64,000 bases of DNA from DASXHY01 sp035552155 (lineage in GTDB: Bacteria; Verrucomicrobiota; Verrucomicrobiia; Limisphaerales; DASXHY01): positions 62,001 to 126,000 of the forward strand of contig DASZLX010000043.1 of assembly GCA_035552155.1 (NCBI GenBank), given 5' to 3'. Positions 1 through 7,983 of the stretch are shown here, one piece after another. Made by a program: the position numbers and the translations under genes. The notes beneath the pieces were generated by a model. It saw only the letters and a list, made by a program, of their open reading frames with translations, made no database searches and was not told where the DNA came from. How positions within the stretch are numbered: position 1 is the stretch's first letter; each line of letters starts with the position of its first letter.

Positions 1-278
1 CTGTGGGTGTGGACGACGTCCGGTTTGGTTTCCCGGAAAAGACGTTCCAGTTCGCGCCGCGCGCGGAGGTCTTTATAGGGATGAACCGGGCGAACGAGAT
101 CGGGGAGGACGAGCAACCGCGGGTCAAGCGATTCGAGCGAACCTTCCGGCCCGGTGGAAGGACCGGAGATAAGGTTGACTTCCAGCCCCGATTTTTGCCG
201 GAGCCCAAGGACCGATGACAGAGTGTTTTCCTGCGCGCCGCCGATGATCAAACGCGTGATGACGTGCGTGATCCGCAT
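1..278 (-). CDS. Glycosyltransferase family 4, N-terminal part (cut by window edge)
   Basis: Reading the minus strand from the ATG at 278 gives an open frame to the window edge, beginning MRITHVITRLIIGGAQENT. This is the typical first beta strand and Gly-rich loop of GT-B fold, GT4-type glycosyltransferases, followed about 80 residues later by KPDVVHTH, the usual end of the N-terminal Rossmann half. Such enzymes transfer sugars from nucleotide donors in polysaccharide or lipid glycan synthesis. Acceptor and donor cannot be told from this part. The start lies 8 bases after the stop of the DUF2723/TPR gene, so the two are probably co-transcribed and possibly translationally coupled. The C-terminal half is outside the window. 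The small plus-strand open frame over this region is its shadow. Confidence 0.85.
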   Translation of the reverse strand, partial: MRITHVITRLIIGGAQENTLSSVLGLRQKSGLEVNLISGPSTGPEGSLESLDPRLLVLPDLVRPVHPYKDLRARRELERLFRETKPDVVHTH

Positions 279-286
279 GGGCAGGA

Positions 287-3205
287 TCAGGGCGCGCCGG
301 GTTTCAGGCTCTTGATGCGGTCCGTCGCAAATTTTGCCTCGGGCGAATTGGTCTGGACGTTGGCGAGGTCGAGTTCGTAGTAGCGGATGGCCGCGTTGGT
401 GTCTTTTTTGCGGTAGGCGATTTCCGCGAGGCCATGATAGACGGGGTAAGCCTTGGGATTTAGTTTTTGCAACGCTTCGTAATCGTGCTGCGCTTCGTCC
501 AGTTTCCCGCTCTCCAGGTAGGCATCCGCGCGACAAAAGAGCGCGGCGGAGTTGGTCGACTGAAGGGAAATGGCCTTGGAAAGCGGCGGAATGGCGTCGT
601 CGAAATTCCGCATTTGAATCTGGATGAATGCCACGTTGATGAGCTGGTTCAGGTCGTTGGGATTCAATTCCAACTGTTTTTTCACCACTGGCAGGGCGTT
701 GGTATAGTCGCGGTAAAAAACGCAGGTTTTTGACACCGCATCGAGCATCGCGGGTTCCGGCGGCTGGCGGGAAACGACATTTTGGATCAGTTCGCGGGCC
801 CGGCCCATTTCTTTATTGGCGTAATAAGCGGCGAGTTCCACTTGGGAAACGTCCGCAGTCGTGATGGCGGCGTCGGCGAATAGATTGGTGCGCGCCTTGA
901 GGCCGTCGATCAAGGGAAAGGCCTTGGCAGGTTCGCGCGAGGACAGATAAATGCGCGCCAGCCAGAGCCGCGCGAGGACGCTGTCCGGCGCCAGAGCGAG
1001 GGTGCGCTCGAAATTCTGCGCGGCTTCGCGGTCCAGGCGTCCGCGGGCAAACACAATTCCCTCGGCCAGACAGCCGGTCGGCTCGTCAAACAAACCGTCG
1101 GACCCGAGCAGTTGCTGCCAATTACTATACTTACCGAATTCCGTTTCAAACGCGGTCAGGTTGTCGGCGGGGGCGCGTTCGCCGTTGCGCAACTTTTTGT
1201 TGAAGTCAGCATTTGCCCGCGCCACGACATTGTCCGGGGAGAGTTGCAGCGCCTGGCTGAAGTTCGCACCGGCAGATTCCAGGCGGCCCATTCGCTGGGC
1301 GTGCACGCCCCAGGTATTGAGCGCGCGAGAATAAACCGCGCCGAGTTCCAACGCGTCCGGACTTTTTTCGTACGGGATGTGCATCTGATCCATCCACCGC
1401 TGGCGCGGGGTGAAGTCGGCTTCGGACACGGGTGCGGCAATCCAGGGTAGCAATGCGCGCACGTCGGAGTCGTGAAGTTTCCAGAAGGCTTCGTTCTCGG
1501 CGAAGACGGCCTCGGTCAAGGGTGGCGGGGTGATGGCCGTATTGGTGGAGAAGCGTTTCAATTCATAAGTCAATCCATGCGGCACGGGATAGAACGCCTC
1601 AAAATAATAGCCGAAGCTCGGCTGCAAATAGTAAACGGGACGCTTCTGCTGCAGGCTCGCGAGCAGGCCGAGCGCGTCTCCGTCACTGATGACATCGGCA
1701 TCCGTGATATTCGTCGAGAGAGCGGGCAGAACGCCTGGATGTTTGCGGACCAGATAGCGATAATACGGCGGGAATCTCAGGGAATGGGTTTCGAGGAATA
1801 TAAAATTTTTGTCCCGGCCGCTACGCGCCAGCCAGCTTTCAGCGATCAATAATGAAATCGAATTGTCGCTCAGCACCACCGCCTGATCGGGCAGATGCTC
1901 GGTGAGCATCGATGCATAATTCCGCATCGCGGGGCCGTTCGTGATCCGGATGGCCGGCACATTTTTGTAGAGCAGGCCGACGGGCGTAAGCACCAGCAAT
2001 ATGCAAATGATGGAAACCGAGACGCCGTAGATAACCTGGCCGGTGGGACGCCGCCCGCGACGGGTCAATGGTTTGAAAACCAGCAGGAAATATCCGCTCA
2101 AGTAGCCGATGCTCAAGGCGCTCAGAAAGACCAACGGGAGAAACCGTTCCCGGTTCGCATCCAAAAAGGGAAATTTCTCGGCGGCGTCGCGCAGGCCAAA
2201 CCCGGTGTCGAACGCGCCCCCAATACAGGCGATCAGCAGGGCCGCGTAGGCCAGGTGCAATATCCATGTGGCGAGCGTGACCCCCACCTGGCTGGTGTCA
2301 CCAAAAGAGGATCGCCAGCGAATCCCAATCACGAGGAGCGGGACCAGCGAAGTCAGAACCAGCTGGAGTTGCGCATGGTGCGGTGTGTAGCGGGTCACCA
2401 GCAGCATGACCTCGGAAATTTCGGCGTTCAGGTTTTGCTTAAGCGGCAACCAGAAGTAACCGTCGCTGGCGAGGTGCACCAGCGGGAGGTAAAGGTAAAC
2501 CAGCAGGCCGGCCAGGAGACAAAGAAACAGGCGCGCCAAAAATCGAAGCTGAAAGAAGGTAAATCCCCGTATCCAAATCAGGGCCGCGAGGAATGCGGGG
2601 AATAGAACGATCAACACCCAGTTGTCAGTGGCGGCCGCGGCGTAGATGACCGCCGCGCGCAACAGCCACGATTCACGTTTGTCGATGCGATATTCCAGGA
2701 GGCAGCGGACACAATACGCGAACAGGACCAGGTCGAACATTCCCGTCGAGAGAACCGTGGCGCGTTCCCAGAAGGTGAGTTGTAATCCACACACCAGCAC
2801 CGCCAGCACCGGGGGTATCCAGGCGGTGGGGATGGAGAGCAGAGCGAGGGAACCGTGCTGGCGTTCACGCTGTTTTTGGGTGCGATCGTGCGGCATGAGC
2901 GCCACGCACCGCGCGAGGAGGGCCAAGGCCAGGAACGCGCACCCCACCGAAAAAAGATTCATCGCCAGCGGCACCCAGGTGTGGGGCAGCCAGCGGAAGG
3001 GCGAGGTCACGAGGATGAATACCGGCCAATAAGTCTGCGCGGTCCAGGTCTGGCCGGTCGCCCGGGCAACAAACTGCATGTTCCGGAACGAAAGCCAATG
3101 GTTTACCGTCAGCAGATAGATGACGGCCACGAAAGCGGCCACTATCCAGGGGAGAAGCGTGCTAACGAAGCTTTTTTCAGCTCCCGCTTCGGTTCGAGTG
3201 GTCAT
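287..3205 (-). CDS. DUF2723-type polytopic membrane protein with TPR C-terminus
   Basis: A 972-residue protein. The first half (about residues 15-430) has roughly ten hydrophobic segments and resembles the DUF2723 family, membrane proteins related to GT-C/PMT mannosyltransferases. The second half (about 640-970) is a string of tetratricopeptide repeats, with motifs such as NFSQALQLSPDN, NFERTLALAPDS and DAIPPLSKAISLQS at 34-residue-like spacing. Fusion of a DUF2723 membrane domain to TPRs is frequent in Bacteroidota and PVC bacteria. The function is not established; a role in surface glycan or protein modification is an inference, supported by the GT4 gene 8 bases downstream. The first ATG was kept because the hydrophobic part begins right after a short charged N-terminus. 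Confidence 0.8.
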   Translation of the reverse strand: MTTRTEAGAEKSFVSTLLPWIVAAFVAVIYLLTVNHWLSFRNMQFVARATGQTWTAQTYWPVFILVTSPFRWLPHTWVPLAMNLFSVGCAFLALALLARCVALMPHDRTQKQRERQHGSLALLSIPTAWIPPVLAVLVCGLQLTFWERATVLSTGMFDLVLFAYCVRCLLEYRIDKRESWLLRAAVIYAAAATDNWVLIVLFPAFLAALIWIRGFTFFQLRFLARLFLCLLAGLLVYLYLPLVHLASDGYFWLPLKQNLNAEISEVMLLVTRYTPHHAQLQLVLTSLVPLLVIGIRWRSSFGDTSQVGVTLATWILHLAYAALLIACIGGAFDTGFGLRDAAEKFPFLDANRERFLPLVFLSALSIGYLSGYFLLVFKPLTRRGRRPTGQVIYGVSVSIICILLVLTPVGLLYKNVPAIRITNGPAMRNYASMLTEHLPDQAVVLSDNSISLLIAESWLARSGRDKNFIFLETHSLRFPPYYRYLVRKHPGVLPALSTNITDADVISDGDALGLLASLQQKRPVYYLQPSFGYYFEAFYPVPHGLTYELKRFSTNTAITPPPLTEAVFAENEAFWKLHDSDVRALLPWIAAPVSEADFTPRQRWMDQMHIPYEKSPDALELGAVYSRALNTWGVHAQRMGRLESAGANFSQALQLSPDNVVARANADFNKKLRNGERAPADNLTAFETEFGKYSNWQQLLGSDGLFDEPTGCLAEGIVFARGRLDREAAQNFERTLALAPDSVLARLWLARIYLSSREPAKAFPLIDGLKARTNLFADAAITTADVSQVELAAYYANKEMGRARELIQNVVSRQPPEPAMLDAVSKTCVFYRDYTNALPVVKKQLELNPNDLNQLINVAFIQIQMRNFDDAIPPLSKAISLQSTNSAALFCRADAYLESGKLDEAQHDYEALQKLNPKAYPVYHGLAEIAYRKKDTNAAIRYYELDLANVQTNSPEAKFATDRIKSLKPGAP

Positions 3206-3336
3206 GCGTTGATTTATATTGAGACGATGAGTCCGCGCTTGGCAAGAAGTTAAGTTTTAAAACGTCGCGCAAAATACGGATATGAGCTGTTTTTTCCGCC
3301 CTCAATCGTTTTCGCGAGGGCTGATACGGGTCATGG

Positions 3337-4485
3337 TCACGGCTCTGCGTTCGGGGTCGAAGCCCGCAAATCCGCCACACATTCCACGTGCTGCGTCTGC
3401 GGGAACATGTCCAGCGGCACTACTTGCACCAGTTTAAAGACACCGTCACCACACAAAACGTTCAAGTCGCGCGCCATCGTCGCCGGATGGCACGACACAT
3501 AAATGATTTGCGAGGGGCGCTCGCGGCGCAGCAGTTCCAGCAATTCGCGCGGGCAGCCCTTGCGGGGCGGGTCCAGCAGCAGGCTGGTGGCGCCCGGTGA
3601 GAATTTCTTCAACAACTCCGGCAACGCGTCCTCGACCTTGGCCGAAATGAACTCACCGTTGGCGCGATGATGCTGTTCCGCGTTGCGCCGCGCCGCCTTG
3701 ATGGCCTGCTGGTCGTATTCCACACCCACAAACGATTCGACGCCGCCGGCAAGCTCAATTCCAAAAAATCCCACGCCGCAGTAAAGGTCCACCAGATGAG
3801 TGGCGCCGCCACGCGCGAGGAATTCACGCGCGGTTTTGACCAGTTCCGGCAGCAGGAAAAAATTATTTTGAAAAAACGAGTCGCGCGGCACTTCCCAATC
3901 CTCCGGTGGTATGCGCAGGACGACTTTGATTCCACCCTTGGGCGGGGGATGGGCGCGCACGTGTTGGATCTGCTCGTTGAGGGGCGGTTCGGCGATTTTG
4001 CATTCCTCGATGTCCTCCACGAGTCCGCAATCCCAGCGCACGAAACCGATGTTGAGTTTCTGTTCCGGTTTGTTCCACTGGCTGCGGATCATCACGCGGT
4101 TTCGATAGCCGTACGGCTGGGGGCAGGGGATGACGGGAGCGATGACTTCGCGCGAAATTTTGCCGATGCGCTCGAATAAATCCGCGATTTGCTTGTGCTT
4201 GATGCGCAGCTGCGCTCCGTAGGCGATGTGCTGGTATTGGCAGCCCCCGCACTTTCCAAAATATTGGCAGGGCGGGTCCACGCGTTCCGGGGAGGCCTCC
4301 AGCACGCGCACCAGGCGGGCGCGCGCGAAACTTTTTTTCACCTCCGTGATCTCCGCCTCGACCTCCTCGCCGACGAGCACAAAAGGAACGAACACAACAA
4401 ATTCATCGAGGCGCGCCACGCCTTCTCCACCGAAGGCGATGTCACTGACGCGCAAATTAATTTTCTGGCCGCAAACCAAATTCAC
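3337..4485 (-). CDS. rlmD: RNA m5U methyltransferase, RlmD/TrmA (RumA) family
   Basis: A 382-residue SAM-dependent methyltransferase of the COG2265 family, which makes 5-methyluridine in 23S rRNA or tRNA. Residues 1-60 form a TRAM RNA-binding domain. The stretch CQYFGKCGGCQ carries the C-x5-C-x2-C part of a [4Fe-4S] site. VDLYCGVGFFGIELA is the SAM-binding loop, LLLDPPRKG the catalytic motif IV, and YVSCHPATMARDL contains the nucleophilic Cys. This complete set of motifs indicates an active enzyme. Members of this family act on different uridines (rRNA U1939, U747 or tRNA U54), and the sequence alone does not settle which. The gene symbol is therefore provisional. It stands alone on this strand, with a divergent RNA candidate upstream. 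Confidence 0.87.
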   Translation of the reverse strand: MNLVCGQKINLRVSDIAFGGEGVARLDEFVVFVPFVLVGEEVEAEITEVKKSFARARLVRVLEASPERVDPPCQYFGKCGGCQYQHIAYGAQLRIKHKQIADLFERIGKISREVIAPVIPCPQPYGYRNRVMIRSQWNKPEQKLNIGFVRWDCGLVEDIEECKIAEPPLNEQIQHVRAHPPPKGGIKVVLRIPPEDWEVPRDSFFQNNFFLLPELVKTAREFLARGGATHLVDLYCGVGFFGIELAGGVESFVGVEYDQQAIKAARRNAEQHHRANGEFISAKVEDALPELLKKFSPGATSLLLDPPRKGCPRELLELLRRERPSQIIYVSCHPATMARDLNVLCGDGVFKLVQVVPLDMFPQTQHVECVADLRASTPNAEP

Positions 4486-4553
4486 GGGCGCAAGTTAGAA
4501 GCGGCGGGCCCGGCACAAAAGAAATTTCTTCCACGTCCGCCCGCGGCTGTTGC

Positions 4554-4733
4554 TAAAATGTCAGGTTCGCGACACGTGTTCGCAATATGCGCAGGTTCTC
4601 ATGGCTGCATGGCAAATCGCTCGCGCTGCGGGGCCGATTTGCCCGAAAAACGTCAAGAGCTTGGCGCCGCACAGGGGTGTGGCGGCGTTCAGGGGGTGCT
4701 CCCGGACCGGAAACGGTCCGGGAGTTTATTTTT
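4554..4733 (+). ncRNA. Candidate structured small RNA ending in an intrinsic terminator
   Basis: The gap between the divergent methyltransferase gene and the YmdB-like gene has no convincing ORF but three consecutive strong hairpins: a 9-bp perfect stem GGCAAATCG/CGATTTGCC (4611-4619 with 4635-4643), a stem CGCCGCACA/TGTGGCGGCG with one bulged base (4665-4673 with 4678-4687), and the terminator at 4699-4733. An extended -10-like TGCTAAAAT lies at 4551-4559, with no clear -35. Initiation about 7 bases later would give an RNA of about 165-170 nt. I compared it by eye with 6S RNA, SRP RNA and tmRNA and found no convincing match. The hairpins are seen directly; the promoter and transcript are inferred. 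It could instead be a long 5' leader of the downstream gene. Confidence 0.45.
4699..4733 (+). terminator. Intrinsic terminator, 11-bp stem with GAAA loop
   Basis: CTCCCGGACCG (4699-4709), GAAA tetraloop (4710-4713) and CGGTCCGGGAG (4714-4724) form a perfect GC-rich stem followed by TTTATTTTT. Orientation is plus. Because the upstream gene reads away on the minus strand, the terminated transcript must start between about 4486 and 4690. Confidence 0.85.
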
Positions 4734-4830
4734 CGAACGAACCGGAAAAATGGAGACAGACAGGATGCCGGTCCTGCGATCAATACGTTTTCTCCTGTTA
4801 AAATTCTTCGTCATCGCTACCGTAAATCGC

Positions 4831-5631
4831 GTGAAACTTCTTTTCATTGGCGACATCGTGGGACAGCCGGGACGGCGCGCGGTCAAGGAACTCCTGCCAA
4901 AACTCCGCGAGCGGCACGCGCTTGATTTCGTCATCGCCAACGGTGAAAACTCCGCCGGCGGCTCGGGGATCACTCCCAGAATCGCCGAGGAGATTTTTTC
5001 CGCGGGCGTGGACGTCATCACGACGGGCGACCATTTGTGGGACCAAAAGGAAGTCATGGAATTGCTGGCGAATGAAAAGCGTTTCCTGCGGCCGTTGAAT
5101 TATCCGCCCGCAACGCCAGGGCAGGGCAGCGGTGTTTTTGAAATCCGAAATCCGAAATCCGAAGTCCAAAGCAAAATCGCCGTGCTGAACCTTCAGGGCC
5201 GCACTTTCATGCCGCCGCTTGAAAATCCGTTTCTCGCCGGTGCCGAGGAGGTGAAAAAACTTCGCGAGCAAACCAAAATCATTTTCGTGGATTTTCACGC
5301 GGAGGCCACTTCTGAAAAAATCGCCTTCGCACGGATGGTGGACGGGCAGGTCAGCGCTGTGGTCGGCACTCACACGCACGTGCAGACTGCCGATGAACAA
5401 ATTTTTCCCGGCGGCACGGCATACTTGACGGACGCGGGTTTTACCGGTCCGCACGAGAGCGTTCTGGGCCGCGAAATCACCCCCGTCGTGCAGCGTTTTC
5501 TCACCAACATGCCGCAACGATTTGAAGTGGCTAAGGAGCGCGTGATATTGCACGGCGCAGTCATTGAGATTGATGAGAGCACGGGCGCGAGCCGGACGAT
5601 TCATCGTGTGGCGGAGCATCTGGCGAGCTGA
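4831..5631 (+). CDS. YmdB-like metallophosphoesterase (2',3'-cyclic nucleotide phosphodiesterase family)
   Basis: A 266-residue protein of the TIGR00282/YmdB family of binuclear metal phosphodiesterases. The GTG at 4831 was chosen because the family starts exactly at the first beta strand, here KLLFIGDIVGQPGRRAV. The open frame extends upstream to 4189, but that part runs antisense to the methyltransferase gene and through the RNA candidate, and is not protein-like. Metal-ligand motifs are present: FIGDIVG, NGENSAGGSGITP, TTGDHLWD and VGTHTHVQTAD. In Bacillus, YmdB influences biofilm and motility decisions; the role here is unknown. An in-frame heptanucleotide array (5140-5167) adds EIRNPKSEV after GSGVF, in a region where homologues have a short turn. 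The stop overlaps nothing; the next gene starts at the following base. Confidence 0.85.
   Translation: MKLLFIGDIVGQPGRRAVKELLPKLRERHALDFVIANGENSAGGSGITPRIAEEIFSAGVDVITTGDHLWDQKEVMELLANEKRFLRPLNYPPATPGQGSGVFEIRNPKSEVQSKIAVLNLQGRTFMPPLENPFLAGAEEVKKLREQTKIIFVDFHAEATSEKIAFARMVDGQVSAVVGTHTHVQTADEQIFPGGTAYLTDAGFTGPHESVLGREITPVVQRFLTNMPQRFEVAKERVILHGAVIEIDESTGASRTIHRVAEHLAS
5140..5167 (+). repeat. Heptanucleotide array (GAAATCC)3 + GAAGTCC inside the ymdB-like gene
   Basis: Four tandem 7-bp units lie within the coding sequence and are read in frame as EIRNPKSEV. The same array type is found in the UvrD-like helicase gene at 50357-50384. The unit has no stop codon in any of the six frames. Confidence 0.9.
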
Positions 5632-7947
5632 TTGAAAATTAACTCACCAACTGACGGGCCGCCAGTCGCGCCGGAGCCAAGCGGCTCCCGCGCGTGGTTG
5701 ACTCCGGCGCGCTTTGCCGGAATTCTCGCGCTGTTGATCGTGGTGTGTTTTCCATCGGTCGTGCTGGGGCTGGAGGCTTTTGTTTACGAGGACATGGGGC
5801 AATTCGCCTACCCGGTCGCCTCTTTTTTCCGGGAATCCTTTTGGCGCGGCGAAATTCCCCTGTGGAACCCGCTGAACAGTTGCGGCATCCCATTTCTCGC
5901 CCAATGGAACACGTTGGTGTGTTATCCGCCCTCGCTATTTTACCTGCTCTTTCCGATGCCGTGGTCGTTCGATGTGTTTTGTCTGGGGCACATTTTTTTC
6001 GCGGCGATGGGAATGTATTTTTTGGCGCGCCATTGGACGAACGATCGCTTTGCCGCAGCGGTAGCGGGAATAGTGTTTGGCTTCAACGGCCTGATGTGGC
6101 AGGCAATCATGTGGCCGCATTTTTTGGCGGCGCTGGCCTGGGTGCCGTGGTTCCTGCTGGCGATGGAAAAGGCGTGGGACAAGGGCGGACGCGCGCTGCT
6201 TCCAGCGGCATTTGCGGGGGCGATGCAAATGCTCTCCGGCGGCGCGGAAGTCATCATTCAAACGTGGCTGCTGCTCGGCGCAATGTGCGCGTTGCGATTT
6301 TTTCGCGGTGATGCGCCGCGCGGGAAATTGATTTTGCGCACGCTCGTCATCGGGCTGGCAGTGGCCGGGCTCAGCGCGGTTCAGACGTTTCCAGTGCTCG
6401 ATATGCTGGCGCATTCCCAACGGAGCAGCAGCTACGGTTCGGGCGCGATGAATGATATCGCGTCGATGACGCCCGCGGGCATTCTCGATTATCTCGTGCC
6501 CCTGTTTCACTGCGAGCGCAATCCGCAAGGGCTGTTCGTGCAGACCGGGCAGAGCTGGGTCATGTCGTTTTATGTCGGGATCGGCGCGCTGGCGCTGGCG
6601 CTTTGGGCGCTGTGGCGCGTGCGGGATCGGCGCGTCTGGTTCTGGACGGGCGTGGTGGCGTTCAGCTGGCTGATGGCCCTGGGTGAATCGGGATTGATTT
6701 ACGGCGTGGTGAAGCGGCTCCTGCCGATTTTGGGATTCATACGATTTTCGGTGAAGTTCGTCGCGCTGGCGACCTTTGCCCTTCCTCTGCTCGCGGCGTT
6801 TGGAGTGAACCGTTTGAATGCAACCCCGCCGGAACTGTGGCGTCGCGAATGGGCGAAGGCAAAATGGCTCGGCCTCGTTGTCGCCGCTGCGGTCGCCGGG
6901 GTTTGGATTTTCTCGAGAGTGCATCCCGCCGGCGGCGAAGACGCCGCCGCGATCACGCGAAATGTCATCGGACGAATGGCGGCACTGGCTCTGGTTTTTT
7001 GCGGCTTCGCACTATTGCGGCGGACGTCGGAGCCAAGAATTCAAAAGCTGTTGCAGGTGGGAGTACTGGCCGTGCTTTGGTTCGATGTTTTCACTCACGC
7101 CTCGAATTTGAGCCCCACCGCGCCGCGAACGGTTTTGGAACCCGGCATCGTGCGGTCGTTGTTCAACTGGGATCATCAGCTCGATGCCGACGTCTCGCGA
7201 GCGGTGCAGAGCCGTGACTCGCTCTGGAAAATGTTTTCCACGGGCTCGAAAGACCCCGGCATCGATACGCTTTTGCGACGCCGGACACTTTCGCTGGATT
7301 TCAACCTGTTGGATGACGTGGCGAAATTCGATGGGTTTTATTCGATCGATTTGAAGGAGCATCTGGAAATCTTCAAGCGCGTGTTCTTCACGACCAACGA
7401 TGCTCCCGGGCTTCTCGATTATCTCGGCATTTCCCGCGTCAGCAATCCAACCAATATTTTCGACTGGGTGCCGCGCAATTCGTTTCTGCCGCTGGTGACG
7501 GTGGGACAGAAACCGGTCTTCGCGAATGAGGCCGACACCTTGAGCGGGCTGTTCGGCTCGGGTTTTGAGCCGCGTCGGACGATTTATTTGCCGCTGGAGG
7601 CCGCCGATCAAATTCACGCCACCGCTCAACCGGATGCAAAAATTATTTCGACGCAATTTTCCGCCCAGCACCTGGAAATCGAAACCGAATCCGCCGGCGC
7701 GGCGATCGTGTCCATCGCACAAACCTATTATCATCCCTGGCACGCTTATGTGGATGGCCGGCGCGTCCCGTTGTGGCTCGCGAATGAGGCGTTTCAGGCG
7801 GTGGAAGTTCCTGCCGGCACACACAGGCTCAAGCTCGCTTACGAAGACACGATCTTTAAATGCGGCGCGGCGGTGTCATTGCTGACTTTGTTGGGTTGCG
7901 CCGGCGGGTGGTTTTGGAGCGGGCGAAAATTTTCAGCAGTGCAATAG
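5632..7947 (+). CDS. YfhO-like polytopic membrane protein
   Basis: A 771-residue membrane protein resembling the bacterial YfhO/GT-C-like family, with about 12 hydrophobic segments in residues 25-500 and a soluble C-terminal part ending in one more membrane span (LLTLLGCAGGWFWS). The N-terminal luminal loop EDMGQFAYPVASFFRES and the following LWNPLNSCGIPFLA fit the family signature of an acidic residue followed by a PxWNP loop. In Gram-positives YfhO helps glycosylate lipoteichoic acid; in PVC bacteria the role is unknown and a lipid-linked sugar transfer is only inferred. The TTG start directly follows the stop of the upstream gene (TGA then TTG), which suggests translational coupling. An ATG further in would remove the first membrane span. 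Confidence 0.8.
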   Translation: MKINSPTDGPPVAPEPSGSRAWLTPARFAGILALLIVVCFPSVVLGLEAFVYEDMGQFAYPVASFFRESFWRGEIPLWNPLNSCGIPFLAQWNTLVCYPPSLFYLLFPMPWSFDVFCLGHIFFAAMGMYFLARHWTNDRFAAAVAGIVFGFNGLMWQAIMWPHFLAALAWVPWFLLAMEKAWDKGGRALLPAAFAGAMQMLSGGAEVIIQTWLLLGAMCALRFFRGDAPRGKLILRTLVIGLAVAGLSAVQTFPVLDMLAHSQRSSSYGSGAMNDIASMTPAGILDYLVPLFHCERNPQGLFVQTGQSWVMSFYVGIGALALALWALWRVRDRRVWFWTGVVAFSWLMALGESGLIYGVVKRLLPILGFIRFSVKFVALATFALPLLAAFGVNRLNATPPELWRREWAKAKWLGLVVAAAVAGVWIFSRVHPAGGEDAAAITRNVIGRMAALALVFCGFALLRRTSEPRIQKLLQVGVLAVLWFDVFTHASNLSPTAPRTVLEPGIVRSLFNWDHQLDADVSRAVQSRDSLWKMFSTGSKDPGIDTLLRRRTLSLDFNLLDDVAKFDGFYSIDLKEHLEIFKRVFFTTNDAPGLLDYLGISRVSNPTNIFDWVPRNSFLPLVTVGQKPVFANEADTLSGLFGSGFEPRRTIYLPLEAADQIHATAQPDAKIISTQFSAQHLEIETESAGAAIVSIAQTYYHPWHAYVDGRRVPLWLANEAFQAVEVPAGTHRLKLAYEDTIFKCGAAVSLLTLLGCAGGWFWSGRKFSAVQ

Positions 7948-7983
7948 CGATCAAGACGAGCAACGTCTTCAGGGAAGGATTAT

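Noticed and set aside
4561..4733. 6S RNA or SRP RNA identity for the structured RNA
   Set aside because: Some similarity around GTGTTCGCA suggested 6S, but 5' and 3' ends do not form the closing stem; the SRP loop GTCAGGnCCGGAAGG is absent.
4189..4830. N-terminal extension of the YmdB-like frame
   Set aside because: The family starts at KLLFIGDIVG; the extension is antisense to the methyltransferase gene and runs through the terminator hairpin.
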